Source: CAZAEL01 sp964484135
Lineage (GTDB): Bacteria > Elusimicrobiota > Elusimicrobia > FEN-1173
Direction of reading: 5' to 3'
Assembly (NCBI GenBank): GCA_964484135.1
Contig: CAZAEL010000002.1
Span: forward strand, 1 to 64,000
Length of the DNA stretch: 64,000 bases
The position numbers were made by a program, and so were the translations under genes. Each line of letters begins with the position of its first letter. The stretch's first letter is position 1. The notes under the pieces are model-generated. The model was given only the letters and a program-made list of their open reading frames with translations. It was not told the DNA's origin and searched no databases. This document shows, piece after piece, positions 18,301 to 25,787 of this stretch.

Positions 18301-20467
18301 TGGCAAGATTTTGGACCCCCGAACCATCGGACCGCTGCAAATGGCCCTGATCCAAGGCGATCCCGCGGTCCAAGGGGCGGCGGCCCGCTCCCTGGGTGCC
18401 TTTGGCCGTGATGCGGCGGACGCGCTTCCGCAACTGCTGCTTTTGGCTCAGACGCACAGAGACATGTGGATCCGGGTCTATTGCCTGACCGCCGTGGGGC
18501 TTATTGCAAGTGAAACAGGCGACGCCCCTGGGGACATCATCGAAATCGTCCTTGCTCAGGCCGGAAGCCGGGACCACCCCGTGCGTGTGGCCGCCGTGGA
18601 GGCTTTGGGAAGATTGAGGACCGCCGATCCGCGTGTGAAGGGAGCTCTGGCAGAGGCGTTAAAAAGCCCTGATCCCACCGTGTATGAGCTCGCCCTGTGG
18701 GGCCACGTCCGAAAATTTATGAACGGCGATGGAACTTTCACCGATGGGGAAATCATCGATGCTTTGGAGGAGGCATTGCGGAGCTCCGATTCCAAGGCCA
18801 GAGGTTTTGCCAGGCGGGTCCTCCATCATAGGTTCCATTACAACCGGAAGCAACTGGAATCCCTCGAAAAGACGGCGGCTCTGTCGACGGTGACAGGGTT
18901 CCGGTTTGTCGTGGCGGACGATCCGGCAGAGGCCGCCCGTCTGGCTCAGACCCTTCAGGAAGACGGCGCCAACACCGTGCTTTGGGCCGGCGATTTTCGT
19001 CGTACTCGCAGCGAGACGCCCTTGGACGATGGGGGTCGCCTCATCCTGGGGGCCAATTTGGACGAAGAGGCGGTCCGTTTCAAGTTCGGAAGGATCAAGG
19101 AAGGCTTGGCCATCCGTCTGCCTATGCTGGACGAGTCCAGGGGCAAACGGGCGCGGGAACGCTCCGTCGTGCCGCGTGGCACCGTATATGTTGTGGGAAA
19201 CTCCAACGAGATTGGACAACTGGGGACGCTCCTTCGGAAACAAGGGATATACCCGACTCTCCGCGCGGCCCGCGTGGAGACGACGTCCCAGCAAAGCAGG
19301 CGACGGATATTTCGGGACGTCCTCCGGCAAATTGTCATCGGCCAGGACCAAGTCCGGCCCTGGACGCCGTACGTGGACCGGGGCTGGGTCCACCGGGTCA
19401 AAGTGGAGCCGCTGGATCAAGACCGGGACGGCTTGCATGGGGCGTTCCAAGACTTCACCGGGACGCGGCAGAGGGCATTGGAAGCGCAACAGCCCGCGGC
19501 GGTATCCACCGAGGCGTCCTATGAACAGTTTTTGGCGTTGATATCGGCAAATCAGATCAACGATGCGGAGTTGGTAAGGTTGGCCACGGACGCCATGTTG
19601 CAGGGCGCCGACATCCGGGACGTGATCGCCCACCGGCTCGCCAATCGCGCGTTCCAAGGGCTGGAGGGCCGGAACCTGAGCACCGCGGATCTGGAAGGGC
19701 TTGCCGCGCTCCTGGCCCTGTTGCACGGTCTGGGCGGGTCGGTCATGCAATCCTGGGAAACGTCGGACCGGGAACAGGGCCTGACCCCGGCCCAGCGGGC
19801 CGAGTATCAACGGTTGGACTGGGAATGGTTCGTCCAAATCCCGGTCTTGATGGGCCGCGACAACTTTGCGGAAATTGAGCAGGCGTACAACGCGGCGCGC
19901 CGTCGGGTGCTGGCCTCGGGCCTGGATTCGGCCTTCCACGCTCTGGACCAGGCCCTGGCCGTGGACGGGCCCGTGGCGGTGGAGGTGTCGGAGCGCCTGC
20001 TGGGCGAGGACCTGACGCCCCAGGAAGAGTCCACCCTCCATCTTTTGAGGGGCCTGTTCGCGCGGCTTTCGGAAGACCCCGAACTTCTGGCCCGCAAACA
20101 GGTGGTCCTCGTGGCGGACGGCTGGAAACGGGGGGACATGCTCGCGGCCCTGGCGGAGCGGGCCGGGTTGGGGCCAGTGGTCGCGGCCCGCCTGCGGGAA
20201 GCGGCCGGCATCCGGACCCTGGACGCCCGCGCCGAAGGGGCCATGGCCGGCGACAGGATTTCGGTCCAAGCGGTCATGCGGCTCCTGCGCATGGGCAAAA
20301 ACCAGGGAATGGACATCTTCGCCATGGACCAGAAGAATTGGGACACGACCGGCGTGGAGCACCTGGTGAACCTGCTCCTGGTCCTGTCCGGCGACCTGGT
20401 GAAGAACGCCGCCTCCGGCATCGGGGAGGCCATCGAGAAGATGGAGTTCATAAAAATACAGGCGTAG
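3380..20467 (+). CDS. Giant exported multi-domain protein (5,695 residues)
   Basis: One uninterrupted frame of 5,695 codons. The ATG at 3380 is preferred over an upstream in-frame TTG at 3278 because it gives a clean signal peptide (hydrophobic AFCVALAGAYLFSNVV, AHA cleavage site near residue 44). Recognised in order (approximate residues): a ChaN/TraB-like fold 160-600 opening VIHIQDAHEIQEAQKN and closing VLVAGGFHTDGL; a membrane block 975-1485; LLHEVLE at 1687-1693; a PLP-dependent class V-like domain 1885-2380 with Asp2091, Gln2094 and candidate Schiff-base Lys2118 in SGSKFWGG; membrane helices about 2630-2760; a class I methyltransferase 3020-3250 (VVGTGSGMDSL, TDINPFA, NMPI); variant leucine-rich-like repeats about 3290-3340; LLHESLE at 3604-3610; a GGDEF-like domain 4280-4500 with GGDEY at 4401-4405; membrane helices 4541-4600; HEVSH at 4666-4670; HEAT repeats 4945-5105; and an unassigned C-terminus. 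The overall function is unknown. Giant proteins are known in Omnitrophota; substrate and topology cannot be told from sequence. Confidence 0.9.
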   Translation: MIKSLNSLFIAKEIVRAVRGRGRAAFCVALAGAYLFSNVVGAHAAESAFWKERRNAAQRMQQKSSLSESLPALGLAAEERARAGLTSEQYQMLAQLPKAGQVNFGAVADIPITNGWPGQGLGEKIPAGLKGGQSADDSPSWLSTLILPYGTLRDVYLSPVQNAPLVIHIQDAHEIQEAQKNMAAMIQGLREGRGITLVGLEGASGAFALEPYRSYPNAAVTRGIAEYFLKEGYIGGAEFVGLTAPEPPTLWGVEDLSLYQGNIQAFKDSVRFRADLRAFLKRLKTAADRLKFRVYSNPLKDFDRHFNAYKNRQEGLGDYVRFLMDARQNPRGYPNLYLLLDALEWEESLDFRRVEKERLQLVEVLARELSEAQLNHLVQQSLLYRLGRMGYGDYHRFLRQLCRDNGIRLEDFGQLDSYITYVLLAERINRNELLVELTRLEDDTQAALAATPEQKKMVLVNRNLMLLEKLAGHAMTPVDWHYYDAKRPEVLRVVQDLEQMGQSLGDPLSLDAPQNVPAMLEPFEQFCRRALERNRALVDNLLQKLKEKAGPSSPSVAVLVAGGFHTDGLSQLLRSKDISYVVVTPKISEVPKESKYLDIFAHDPLPLEKLFAGETIYLAAERLLVLDGAQIKFSHTRLSAFRGLYRMFQPALQALFEEAGEDMETLQESLNRQSSEVSAALGEKELRIEIDRDISRRGFYSVLRYSLTAENGAPVRAQLAVMTKDKLAAAKQFLEEEGMQDAVHEAEITVDGETYVLVLFKSSSITDTLAGHWDKFRGWLSRMRPSAEEKPGGAATAALTAEERLTRLEKNPFIRRYFQAGSNHRAVFQEALKAFFDSGDPEVAAIAREVEALDPAEILSQAQAIIDGKEALRKSPGQTMTLRDLALADTSGAQDLHQLFNSTLYIAQSYFEDADMKGVELNGEVAWKTTFREGLIILRALEQPAAPEAAPAPSRGLQGALDRAGQWVRSLVKVDNLLIVIWGGGLFLAATALAFNAPFTAELASYLSEAGMAGRFMEFFTLLKFALPAFLTIGLASVLVRRDMARADSGTEASAEKEPGPGRLARLLASPSFLLLVSGGLLVLNIFLRAGILAYVDFMGSFDGTPTVEMLSQFSGQERLFLEFFFLKQGSPFLQAIWEPLKAASFFFLNDLLSLTFVVSGLLTAVKKLFSPDLYARLFRNKTLLMSILFTLYTMVSWEIGMDSGDTTVFLFSFVGMALWHALAGRVAARAAAAASDRDREGASRLGLPRLVSAGLGILTVFAFLSTVYTMASLGGIPMLGVVLPQAGGWAIHPEEVGTFSQFLSDNPALIVLPLLYALSRVVAGRMEAKGRAAEPAEKKEGEAGTFLGLFLMILMPASVGLMSAAPTFSAGLLLPGILVAGLALAALAAASLTRKLAPGGAVLRSAVVSSGLFVAQYFSFPVLINAIQDLWSRIFIIQFNITGGPFAAAADTGTALVGPVGAAGWFVSVVGVFLATFFAVHSVMKKFSSGRTKGRGAAEPPAAPGSWFGEDYERFVLDPALRAFFSLHARVWDDMVDSLAGWGLNRNAAEALRAAQDMDDAVALLMPHMGLYELTRHVFEAVSESVHASADDREFGGDISEALSVLERETGVGINPEDIQIVRGPPVGAEGDRLLGFAEDQTGRLKILVSPEVLREFRDGEETRDIARRQNISLEEAFRVVLVRALLHEVLETGGMSHENVQRTGFRTDGLASLNEMARMFALLQRTELGPLLREGDVGVDVRLSDTEVESAVALRRALELAIFNRRLGPPADETDRRTREILATHVELAYLETFPPDLRGQAAVQNDLLEELRSLRAQGATEEEIAQRIAEALGFEDAEAVRRAARILPMALPTEVLHTRGGDGRSAIDPKTGKTAYGNAAKPTPDVKVYSSSTSSPPTREAFDRMERVRQDLLERMLSNPGGVGAYFEGRMADVRRRILQVLGLEKMAGVTAVTTPSATDVELIPLMMAANRGKPVRNLVLTETGSGTKLAAGGLYIDDQAPDGTTVKGRKGKSIPGFPAQTTQVTEMSADASDLDRQVEDYVRANIGESTVIVHLVVDSKTGLTAPQFQTIAKLSKEYGDDLMVVVDAAQGRIEPRFLQDYLDRGWIVFSSGSKFWGGVPFSGVAVIPERLRKEFMGLKDVPEGLGEFLTAADLPADVPWRDRAGGWRNASLLLRWEAALFEMEAFLYGQGEQDEITREIVLRGVIQRWMDGVRELMDRKKARTGRRDAVEYKMTGRGSTNTIVSFNVKDRHGNNLAPAQLKKLHAWLHQDVSALLPKGAADWERDVAARKYLLGQPVDLTPQEKDESMKDGVLRITLGAPLARQLADQAGPDLDQDRVEKALEQEMEDVRVLLLKIQMIVRRWDAVEKAEEARRPPQTAAVPEPVQFVNPAVPRPSRVDRAPGQPTIAWDSTEPAAKGAETKKSLALFPEDVWALAPFSQALREMGIVQEPEDLVIAVRVNQPGLIDFRFYDKRGVYIVNLQLSTEDGGQTAWLGHIEPSFVRAKLNSLPPGEREAFQQQWREMTQDWLLTRVRPWLQGRGFTEWRVRPKAGTEPGKGDGFLLGIGFQWPPNGELHFMSQRLEGPTEAGQALGMAGGLGGLANRLAARTGRPLRDFIRLFAHGEEQFMGLVFVGLITIGLGVLFHAIGLDPSLPFLALLSGFPVALRQPLFRFLHRGDLYFVKETEVGTELVRGPPTAKQRQQLWRASGRFSETFFVSTLVLSGVFLLFDLLLQSYGISIHAHVWFLAAAALAGVRAGRTHARYNLSTEGPLAVPTVGTDRDLWPPDLTPDMPASGLIHALFDGAPIRDVQDLSSFPDGSPLNGATLKRVSIEPSGRLPASGLETLYYQLGIDNRDGTSHLPEALDLLYDDTGRLVALFPVFPDGETPSIPLVDLVHYYHDARLLKGLSGLGPDEFRERVEEINRSWTEFRKSTNRAFMTIRRYVDAKRWSDLVFDTARNALTHSEHVYARIDIANADRDMDIVSDMSPLGSRLRYSENGHQVLFPVFPTVYSPEKYSNQSNDDGFYRALLGKTKARFNINPDEDSKTLVVGTGSGMDSLIAALQTKGEIWVTDINPFAVESVRHLFRLAGIEHRLRTFVMDNVADERGNPRLLDGDGRPVQFDRVVWNMPIHSARPMERKDMRRARGLWDGVGPEVLQRFAGVLPRILKTDGMALVWNHDVMDNLGNNEVEMAFRTAGSYLGLSPEARETRGPFLSDTLSFPMAVERIGQRELGSNGKFPPYVIKHATAEGREDAEPVKDEMLLNYARRAALTQDDYEKLIRTGREDVMLALAERADAPEWVLRDLAGVGGKKLMSMLCKHPSLPPDVLLDMALRGEPFVRTMSMSSPAATFASLLVVHALGGQAGFKEAKDVIPDEKRYGALGDLLLRLSGPLTQALSGLPEAQRSWGNIPPNVKAELEELLRLEPVFQAAARLPADRWKNFGSTGNLGQDLSKLTAFVEISGGGQHPLGQDDFTTQEKEELLKNAWQSGARFLADDESFRAGLASEVRDILMAEPGSPAEPVLSLPQMRESVEALMDYLRQGPGAPVTIGGRAYDVRFHYTRDAAPFRTASGREAGAFTAIDGNTIHVYARDLPGLLHESLEFLVFPQNAAVSNDRRQHHTLAFFAEALVRGAPVRGGVAMPGRAFREVDRMTDEAVLRGFVEGYEAARAQLREKFSGQPEYLRYGLTLAEAMHSRARRNAEDLAESQEIFDRFMDNLRGIQPGQPAYEEAQKLLRFREQLTTETAVLSTALSAARHFHGDIQSMGLEDVLGNTRNWLEVFDEELNRASMISARSAAGLRMRKDIREVLMTDGAAVLSMHYLRERWRSGDIDRDVMDSLFTYTWQDWFQSRTDDRDLRARFGRILREVKFSVSLRRTMARVLYPRHGRIVRVTPLDGEALRGRRRLFVSTKDLLSLQSALRMLNALVDMLDPGKIRAGDRFVVYELPGAGTDGLGIKQQNDVFGYELANNLIQMRREKLKALMQEEFGGRVTLVMPIYDNFKENTFDLRMEVTGSLSSVQMREGLDRVRQRLRAEMTEEMRRGRFREALAAKRDLLRSYGITDIDAQNLFEVRFGFADVAEATDEERLAADIQAHQAMNFEEQEYSREAYEGLIGNLTRLSGELEREAPGIFRPVQDPELGEELVLRDEVVTHLRKQHAWEDLPAADRALFRDDPRVYRLAGELFRRLKIQDYIKKWNLDFATAADEAAVVREGVQSLSLFAEAHRDREMLPDKAVKPLRGIFRKTQRYLWGDPKNRRATSVHGFHSAAPFMSRPVYINIDVRNMGGMNITQFQLEVKRIKRALDRGDWEEVSRIQRSAADEVTRNFLRMQQIVAEEYQRVREAHQAAGKPSDQLVDGSRMVLADGRMLKGRELAEYLKTHPGAGQPLVSLVGGDEYTAVVDGRLLKGRALYEFLFRVRDRIREEAHIDIRLSVSALAPFFRYKHFRRGHLADHLAHAEVILRADDQTDVLKKAEKLRQQGHNVPDMIVVDGLDESGEEPIRFGIVQGRKGQPVRYDLAPVLQQAAIRPRQAMAAFAAATLPAGLLLALSAGLQLLTGQALDVAALIPILLAPVFLMALVWLASALGWAAKALGIRAGPVDAARLVPFLQEAQDDPSVAFFEVQNGVLKVNPAVKKFLSLLPQPVQNLILYGLGIVGHEVSHLQGHGELYAYGLTQIVPAFVGAMLFGLAGVWIAGMFGLSAVFAAVFIGVFGVAGAVAAVGIVSWAMMRHRLTAGNADFWFKKSLTDKPELTVRQWTYEILFERAKEKLAEMADTFRHPKKAFRELVKRAKREGAPFVIYAVTIEVLEDVVLPFLFPSLAAFFLIFHSEPIMYPLYFVVRKLLRGRMAEDEFHRYFREAEEEMREEASLARKWRFGVELKERLTLADILKYNRAKLASDHSEDASSTLTRVGERETAAKTIGRLLRKSRVAEPTKDEEREAVDSLVDRMRSDPDPWVRKTAAGALGKILDPRTIGPLQMALIQGDPAVQGAAARSLGAFGRDAADALPQLLLLAQTHRDMWIRVYCLTAVGLIASETGDAPGDIIEIVLAQAGSRDHPVRVAAVEALGRLRTADPRVKGALAEALKSPDPTVYELALWGHVRKFMNGDGTFTDGEIIDALEEALRSSDSKARGFARRVLHHRFHYNRKQLESLEKTAALSTVTGFRFVVADDPAEAARLAQTLQEDGANTVLWAGDFRRTRSETPLDDGGRLILGANLDEEAVRFKFGRIKEGLAIRLPMLDESRGKRARERSVVPRGTVYVVGNSNEIGQLGTLLRKQGIYPTLRAARVETTSQQSRRRIFRDVLRQIVIGQDQVRPWTPYVDRGWVHRVKVEPLDQDRDGLHGAFQDFTGTRQRALEAQQPAAVSTEASYEQFLALISANQINDAELVRLATDAMLQGADIRDVIAHRLANRAFQGLEGRNLSTADLEGLAALLALLHGLGGSVMQSWETSDREQGLTPAQRAEYQRLDWEWFVQIPVLMGRDNFAEIEQAYNAARRRVLASGLDSAFHALDQALAVDGPVAVEVSERLLGEDLTPQEESTLHLLRGLFARLSEDPELLARKQVVLVADGWKRGDMLAALAERAGLGPVVAARLREAAGIRTLDARAEGAMAGDRISVQAVMRLLRMGKNQGMDIFAMDQKNWDTTGVEHLVNLLLVLSGDLVKNAASGIGEAIEKMEFIKIQA

Positions 20468-20493
20468 CCGCTTTTTTGTCTTTCCGTCGGTAT

Positions 20494-20522
20494 TTGACCG
20501 TCCCACCGCCATTTTGTACACT
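20494..20522 (+). promoter_or_regulatory. Candidate sigma70 promoter upstream of thyX
   Basis: TTGACC (20494-20499), 17-nt spacer, TACACT (20517-20522), located after the giant gene and 145 nt before the chosen thyX start. A T6 run at 20472-20477 just after the giant gene could aid termination, but no strong stem precedes it. Confidence 0.5.
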
Positions 20523-20666
20523 ACCTTCCTGATTACGCCGTTTCTCTCCACGTTTGTTCCTGCGTTCTTAGCGTAAGTCAACGAAGTCCGCATGTCCGGG
20601 GCCCTCTGGGGGCGTGAAAACGCCCAAGGGGGGAGGTTTGACGTACAAAAGGGAGGGTTGTTCGCC

Positions 20667-22277
20667 GTGACCGCCGAGACCAAAGCCGCCTCCATCCAGG
20701 AAGTCCCCTCCGGCGCGTCGGGCTTTTTTCCGGACCCTTCGGTCCGCCTCGTCAACGCCTTTTCCCAGCCCTTCAACAACGCGGTGGCCGCGGCCCGCAC
20801 CTGCTACTCCCCCAAGGTCGTCTATCCCGAAGACGTGGACCGCGATGAGAAGTCCCGGATCCAGCGGGACGCCATCGCGGCCAGCACGTACCAGGCCGGC
20901 CACCACACCACCATCCAGCACGCCACCTTCCAGTTTGTTTTGGAAAACGTGTCGCGCCAGTTCATCTGGTCCTTCCTCCACAGCCATCCTTTTTACAACA
21001 GCGAGCAGGTCAGCCAGCGGTACGTGGCCGTGAAGCCCGAGAACGTGGCGGTCCCGCCCTTGGCGGGGAAGGCCCTGTCCCTGTACCGGGAGACCGTGGC
21101 CCTGCAGATGTCCGCGTACGGCCGTTTGATCGAACTCCTCGCCCCGGCGGTGGAGAAGGAATACAAGCGGATCTTCCCTTTGCGGGACCCGCGGGACAAA
21201 AAATGGGCCCGCTTCGTCCAGCGCAAGGCCCAGGAGGTGGCCCGGTACGTCCTGCCCGTGGCCACCCACGCCCATCTGTACCACACCGTCAGCGGCCTCA
21301 CCCTGCACCGGTACCACCGCCTCTGCCGAATTTTCGACGCGCCTCTGGAGCAGAAGACCGTGGTGGACAAGATGGTGGAGGAGGTCCGCAAGGCGGACCC
21401 GCTGTTCGCGGACAGCCTGGAAGACCCGCTGCGCCTGGAATCCACGCCCGAATATGAGCTCTTCGAAAAGTTCCATCGCAGGGCCGCCTCCCCGGCCCGG
21501 GAATTTTTGCGGGAGTTCGACGCCTCCCTGGAGGGAAAATCCTCCAAACTGGTGGATTACAAGGCCCGCGGCGAAGAGGTGTTGGCCCAGGCGGTGCGGA
21601 CCGTCATGGGCGTGCCCCGGGCGCGCCTTTCCGACGACGAGGCCATCGAGCGGGTCATGAGCCCGGCCCAAAACCCGTACTTCAGCGAGGCCCTCAACCT
21701 GACCACCCACGGCAAACTGACGCGGGCGATGGTGCACATGCACTTCACCTTCCGCAAGAAAATTTCCCACACGGCCGACAGCCAGGACCAGCGCCACCGC
21801 ATGACGCCCGCGTCCCGGCCGGTGCTGTCCGGACACTTCGTGCCGGAGAAGCCGGACTACGTCGTGCCGGCCCTGGTCTGGGAAACGCCGGAGGCGTTGG
21901 AGTTCTATGAAGAGACCATGGAAACGGTTTGGAAAAACATCCGCGCCCTGCTGAACATGGGCGTTTCCCAGGAGTTCGCGCTCTATCTTTTGCCGAACGC
22001 GGTGAGCGTCCGGTTCGAGGAGTCCGGCGACCTCCTCAACTTCCACCACAAGTGGAGCAAGCGCCTCTGCTACACCGCCCAGGAAGAGATTTGGAAAACC
22101 TCCCAGGAAGAACTCCTGCAGGTGGCCCAGGTGGCGCCCCGGGTGGCCCGACACATCGGCGCGCCCTGCTTTTTGCGGTCCGTGTCTCAGAGGCGACCCT
22201 TCTGTCCCGAGGGGGACCGGTTTTGCGGCGTCATCGTCTGGAAACTTCCCGTGGAAAACTACGAAAGGTTGATCTAA
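20667..22277 (+). CDS. thyX: Long double-domain FAD-dependent thymidylate synthase (ThyX-like)
   Basis: ThyX makes dTMP from dUMP using methylenetetrahydrofolate, NADPH and FAD. This protein is about 536 residues, twice the classic ThyX, and both halves look ThyX-derived. The first half carries QHATFQFVLENVSRQF and NSEQVSQRYV at the positions of the ThyX core, but the RHR signature there is replaced by HSH. The second half carries the RHR triplet (residues 376-378) in SQDQRHRMTPASRP. Similar long ThyX proteins are known in Chlamydiae. The start is uncertain: a GTG at 20667 follows GGGAGG, whereas the upstream in-frame ATG at 20592 has no ribosome site. purA follows 2 nt after the stop. Confidence is high for the family, moderate for activity. 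Confidence 0.82.
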   Translation: MTAETKAASIQEVPSGASGFFPDPSVRLVNAFSQPFNNAVAAARTCYSPKVVYPEDVDRDEKSRIQRDAIAASTYQAGHHTTIQHATFQFVLENVSRQFIWSFLHSHPFYNSEQVSQRYVAVKPENVAVPPLAGKALSLYRETVALQMSAYGRLIELLAPAVEKEYKRIFPLRDPRDKKWARFVQRKAQEVARYVLPVATHAHLYHTVSGLTLHRYHRLCRIFDAPLEQKTVVDKMVEEVRKADPLFADSLEDPLRLESTPEYELFEKFHRRAASPAREFLREFDASLEGKSSKLVDYKARGEEVLAQAVRTVMGVPRARLSDDEAIERVMSPAQNPYFSEALNLTTHGKLTRAMVHMHFTFRKKISHTADSQDQRHRMTPASRPVLSGHFVPEKPDYVVPALVWETPEALEFYEETMETVWKNIRALLNMGVSQEFALYLLPNAVSVRFEESGDLLNFHHKWSKRLCYTAQEEIWKTSQEELLQVAQVAPRVARHIGAPCFLRSVSQRRPFCPEGDRFCGVIVWKLPVENYERLI

Positions 22278-22279
22278 AC

Positions 22280-23568
22280 ATGTCTACTTTGGTCGTTGTG
22301 GGCTCCCAATGGGGAGACGAGGGCAAGGGCAAGATCGTGCACCTGCTCGGCAAGAAGGCGGACTACATCGTCCGTTATCAGGGCGGCAACAACGCCGGCC
22401 ACACCGTGGTGTTCGACGGCAAGCATTTCGTCCTGCACCAGATTCCGTCCGGCATCCTCCAGCCGGGGCGCAAGTGCGTCATCGGCAACGGCGTGGTCAT
22501 GGACCCGCTGGCCCTCAGGGAGGAGGCGCGGTTCCTGGAATCCCGCCGCATCCGGGTCAAGGGGCGGCTCTTCGTGAGCGCCTGGGCCCACCTCATCCTC
22601 CCTTATCACAAGTACTTGGACGCTTTGCGGGAGTCGGGCACGGACAAGATCGGCACCACCAAGCGGGGCATCGGGCCCGCGTACTCCGACAAGGTGGGCC
22701 GCACCGGCATCCGGCTGGCGGATTACATGGAGCCGGACCTGTTCCGGGAGCTTTTGGAGCGGAACCTCCAGGAAAAAGCGCCGCTCCTCAAAAAGGTGGT
22801 GTCCCTGTCCAAGCTCCGCCATGAAACTTTGAAAGATTACAACGGCCTGCGGAATTTCCTGAGGCCCTTCGTGGCCGACACCCCGGCTCTCCTGCAAAAG
22901 GCCCTGGCCAACGGGGCCAACGTGCTCTTCGAGGGCGCCCAGGGCGCGCTCCTGGACGTGGACTTCGGCACGTACCCCTTCGTCACCTCCTCCAACCCCT
23001 CGGCGGGCGCGGCCTGCGTGGGCGCGGGGGTGGGCCCCAGCGCCATCGACGAGGTGCTGGGCGTGGTCAAGGCCTACACCACCCGCGTGGGCGAAGGGCC
23101 CTTCCCCACGGAGCTGAAGGACGCGCTGGGACATTTCCTGCGGGAGCGGGGCCAGGAGTTCGGCGCCACCACGGGCCGCCCCCGCCGCTGCGGCTGGTTC
23201 GACGCGGTGGTGGTGCGCCACGCGGTTCGGGTGAACGGCATCACGCGGCTGGCCCTCACCAAGCTGGACGTGCTGGAGGGGGTGGACCCCATCCGTGTCT
23301 GCGTGGGGTACCGGTTGAACGGCAGGATGGTGCGGGACTTCCCCGCGTCCCGCTGGGACCAGGCCCGGGCCAAGCCCGTGTACAAGGATCTGCCCGGCTT
23401 CTCCGGACCGGTCAAGGGCATCACCCGGCACAAGGACCTGCCGGCCGCGGCCCGGTCCTACGTGAAATTCCTGGAAAAAGAGACGGGCGCGCCCATGTCG
23501 CTCATCTCCATGGGCCGCAGCCGCGAGGAAACCATCCTTTTGGACAAAAAATTCAGGTGGATCCCCTG

Positions 23569-23569
<1 letters not shown>
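22280..23569 (+). CDS. purA: Adenylosuccinate synthetase
   Basis: Converts IMP, aspartate and GTP to adenylosuccinate, the first step to AMP. It begins STLVVVGSQWGDEGKGKIVHLL, the GTP/IMP-binding glycine loop, followed by GGNNAGHTVV and the GTTKRGIGPAYSDK, EGAQGALLDVDFGTYPFVTSS and TGRPRRCGWFD blocks, all diagnostic. 429 residues is normal. It overlaps carA by 1 nt (TGATG), so the two are translationally coupled. Confidence 0.98.
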
Positions 23570-24717
<1,148 letters not shown>

Positions 24718-24814
24718 GTCTCAAGGGGTCTTGTCAGCCGGATTGACAACGGTGTCCAGGATGCCGCCGCCGACGGCTCGTCCGCGTTCCGCTTGTCCCC
24801 TTGGGAGGTCCGTC

Positions 24815-25756
24815 ATGAAGGTCTTTCACAGGCTGTTTGTTTCAGCGTTCTTTGTGTTTTTCGCCTTCGCCGCTTTCGCCAAAAACATCCCCGTTTATCC
24901 GGACGCGAAACTGGTCGTTGAACCCGGTCCGGCGGACGAACAGGCCTGCTGCGATTTCCTGGCCAAGGACGCGTACGGCAAGGTCCTTTCTTTTTACGAG
25001 AGCGCCCTGAAAACCAAGGCGCTGGACGCCCAGGGCCTGGCCGCCGCGTACCCGGCCCTCAAGCCCCACGTCGAGGCCATGGTCAAGCAGATGCCCCCGC
25101 AGATGAAGATTCGGTTCTTTGTCCTGAACGAAGTGGCGATCCAGGGGCAAAAAGGCGCCGAGCTCTTCGAGGTGGTTTCCACGCCCCAGGGCGTGACGTT
25201 CAATATATCGGAAGACCGGCTCCTTCCCAAAGACGGCCGCTTCGCCGTGGAGTTCGGCGAAAAAACCAGCGGGGCGCTGAAGGCCCCCAAGCCGTCCGGG
25301 ACCGCGCGGCTCCTCGCGGCCCTGCCTTCCGCCGCGCCGCAGGGGTTCCAGCGGGGCGAGGTCCTGCAGGACGACGAGACCGGCCAGCCCATGGCGAGCG
25401 TCCCCTTCTCCAAGCTGGTCAGGCGGGGTTCGGGCGGCGAGGACGGCGGCGAAGACCAATACGTGGAGATCCAGGTCACCATCAACGACGCCGCGAGCGA
25501 CGGAGACTACGCCGAATACGCCCGGGACATGATCAAGCCGCAGCGGCCCGAGGAAAAGGCCGTGAAGGTCCGGGGAAAATATGACGGCAAGGAAAGCGCG
25601 GACCGCAACGAATACGGTTGCGTGGAGAGCCAAAAAGTTTTCCTGGTGGACGGCCGGTACCTGGTGGAGGTCCGGGGCCAGGGGGTCTGCGACGTGGCGC
25701 TTCTGGACCAGCTGATCGAAAGCATGGATTTGGCGCGACTTTCGGGAGGCAAATAG
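24815..25756 (+). CDS. Secreted protein of unknown function
   Basis: 313 residues with a clear signal peptide: hydrophobic LFVSAFFVFFAFAAFA, cleavage likely before KNIPVYPDAK. The mature part starts with a short motif often seen in exported proteins that hold a YPDAK-like strand, then an alpha/beta region with no catalytic motif I recognise. Three or four cysteines (CC near residue 47 and single Cys near the end, GCVES, GVCDVA) could form disulfides. A GGGAGG ribosome site lies 7 nt before the ATG. It sits between carA and a flavin reductase gene with no evident link to pyrimidine synthesis. Confidence 0.75.
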   Translation: MKVFHRLFVSAFFVFFAFAAFAKNIPVYPDAKLVVEPGPADEQACCDFLAKDAYGKVLSFYESALKTKALDAQGLAAAYPALKPHVEAMVKQMPPQMKIRFFVLNEVAIQGQKGAELFEVVSTPQGVTFNISEDRLLPKDGRFAVEFGEKTSGALKAPKPSGTARLLAALPSAAPQGFQRGEVLQDDETGQPMASVPFSKLVRRGSGGEDGGEDQYVEIQVTINDAASDGDYAEYARDMIKPQRPEEKAVKVRGKYDGKESADRNEYGCVESQKVFLVDGRYLVEVRGQGVCDVALLDQLIESMDLARLSGGK

Positions 25757-25787
25757 GCGTGGACCGGACGCCGGGATCGAAGACGGT

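Noticed and set aside
3380..20467. NRPS/PKS or repeat-toxin interpretation of the giant gene
   Set aside because: No adenylation, condensation, ketosynthase or carrier-protein motifs, and no RHS or RTX repeats.
22200..22280. Purine riboswitch before purA
   Set aside because: The thyX stop is 2 nt from the purA start, leaving no leader.
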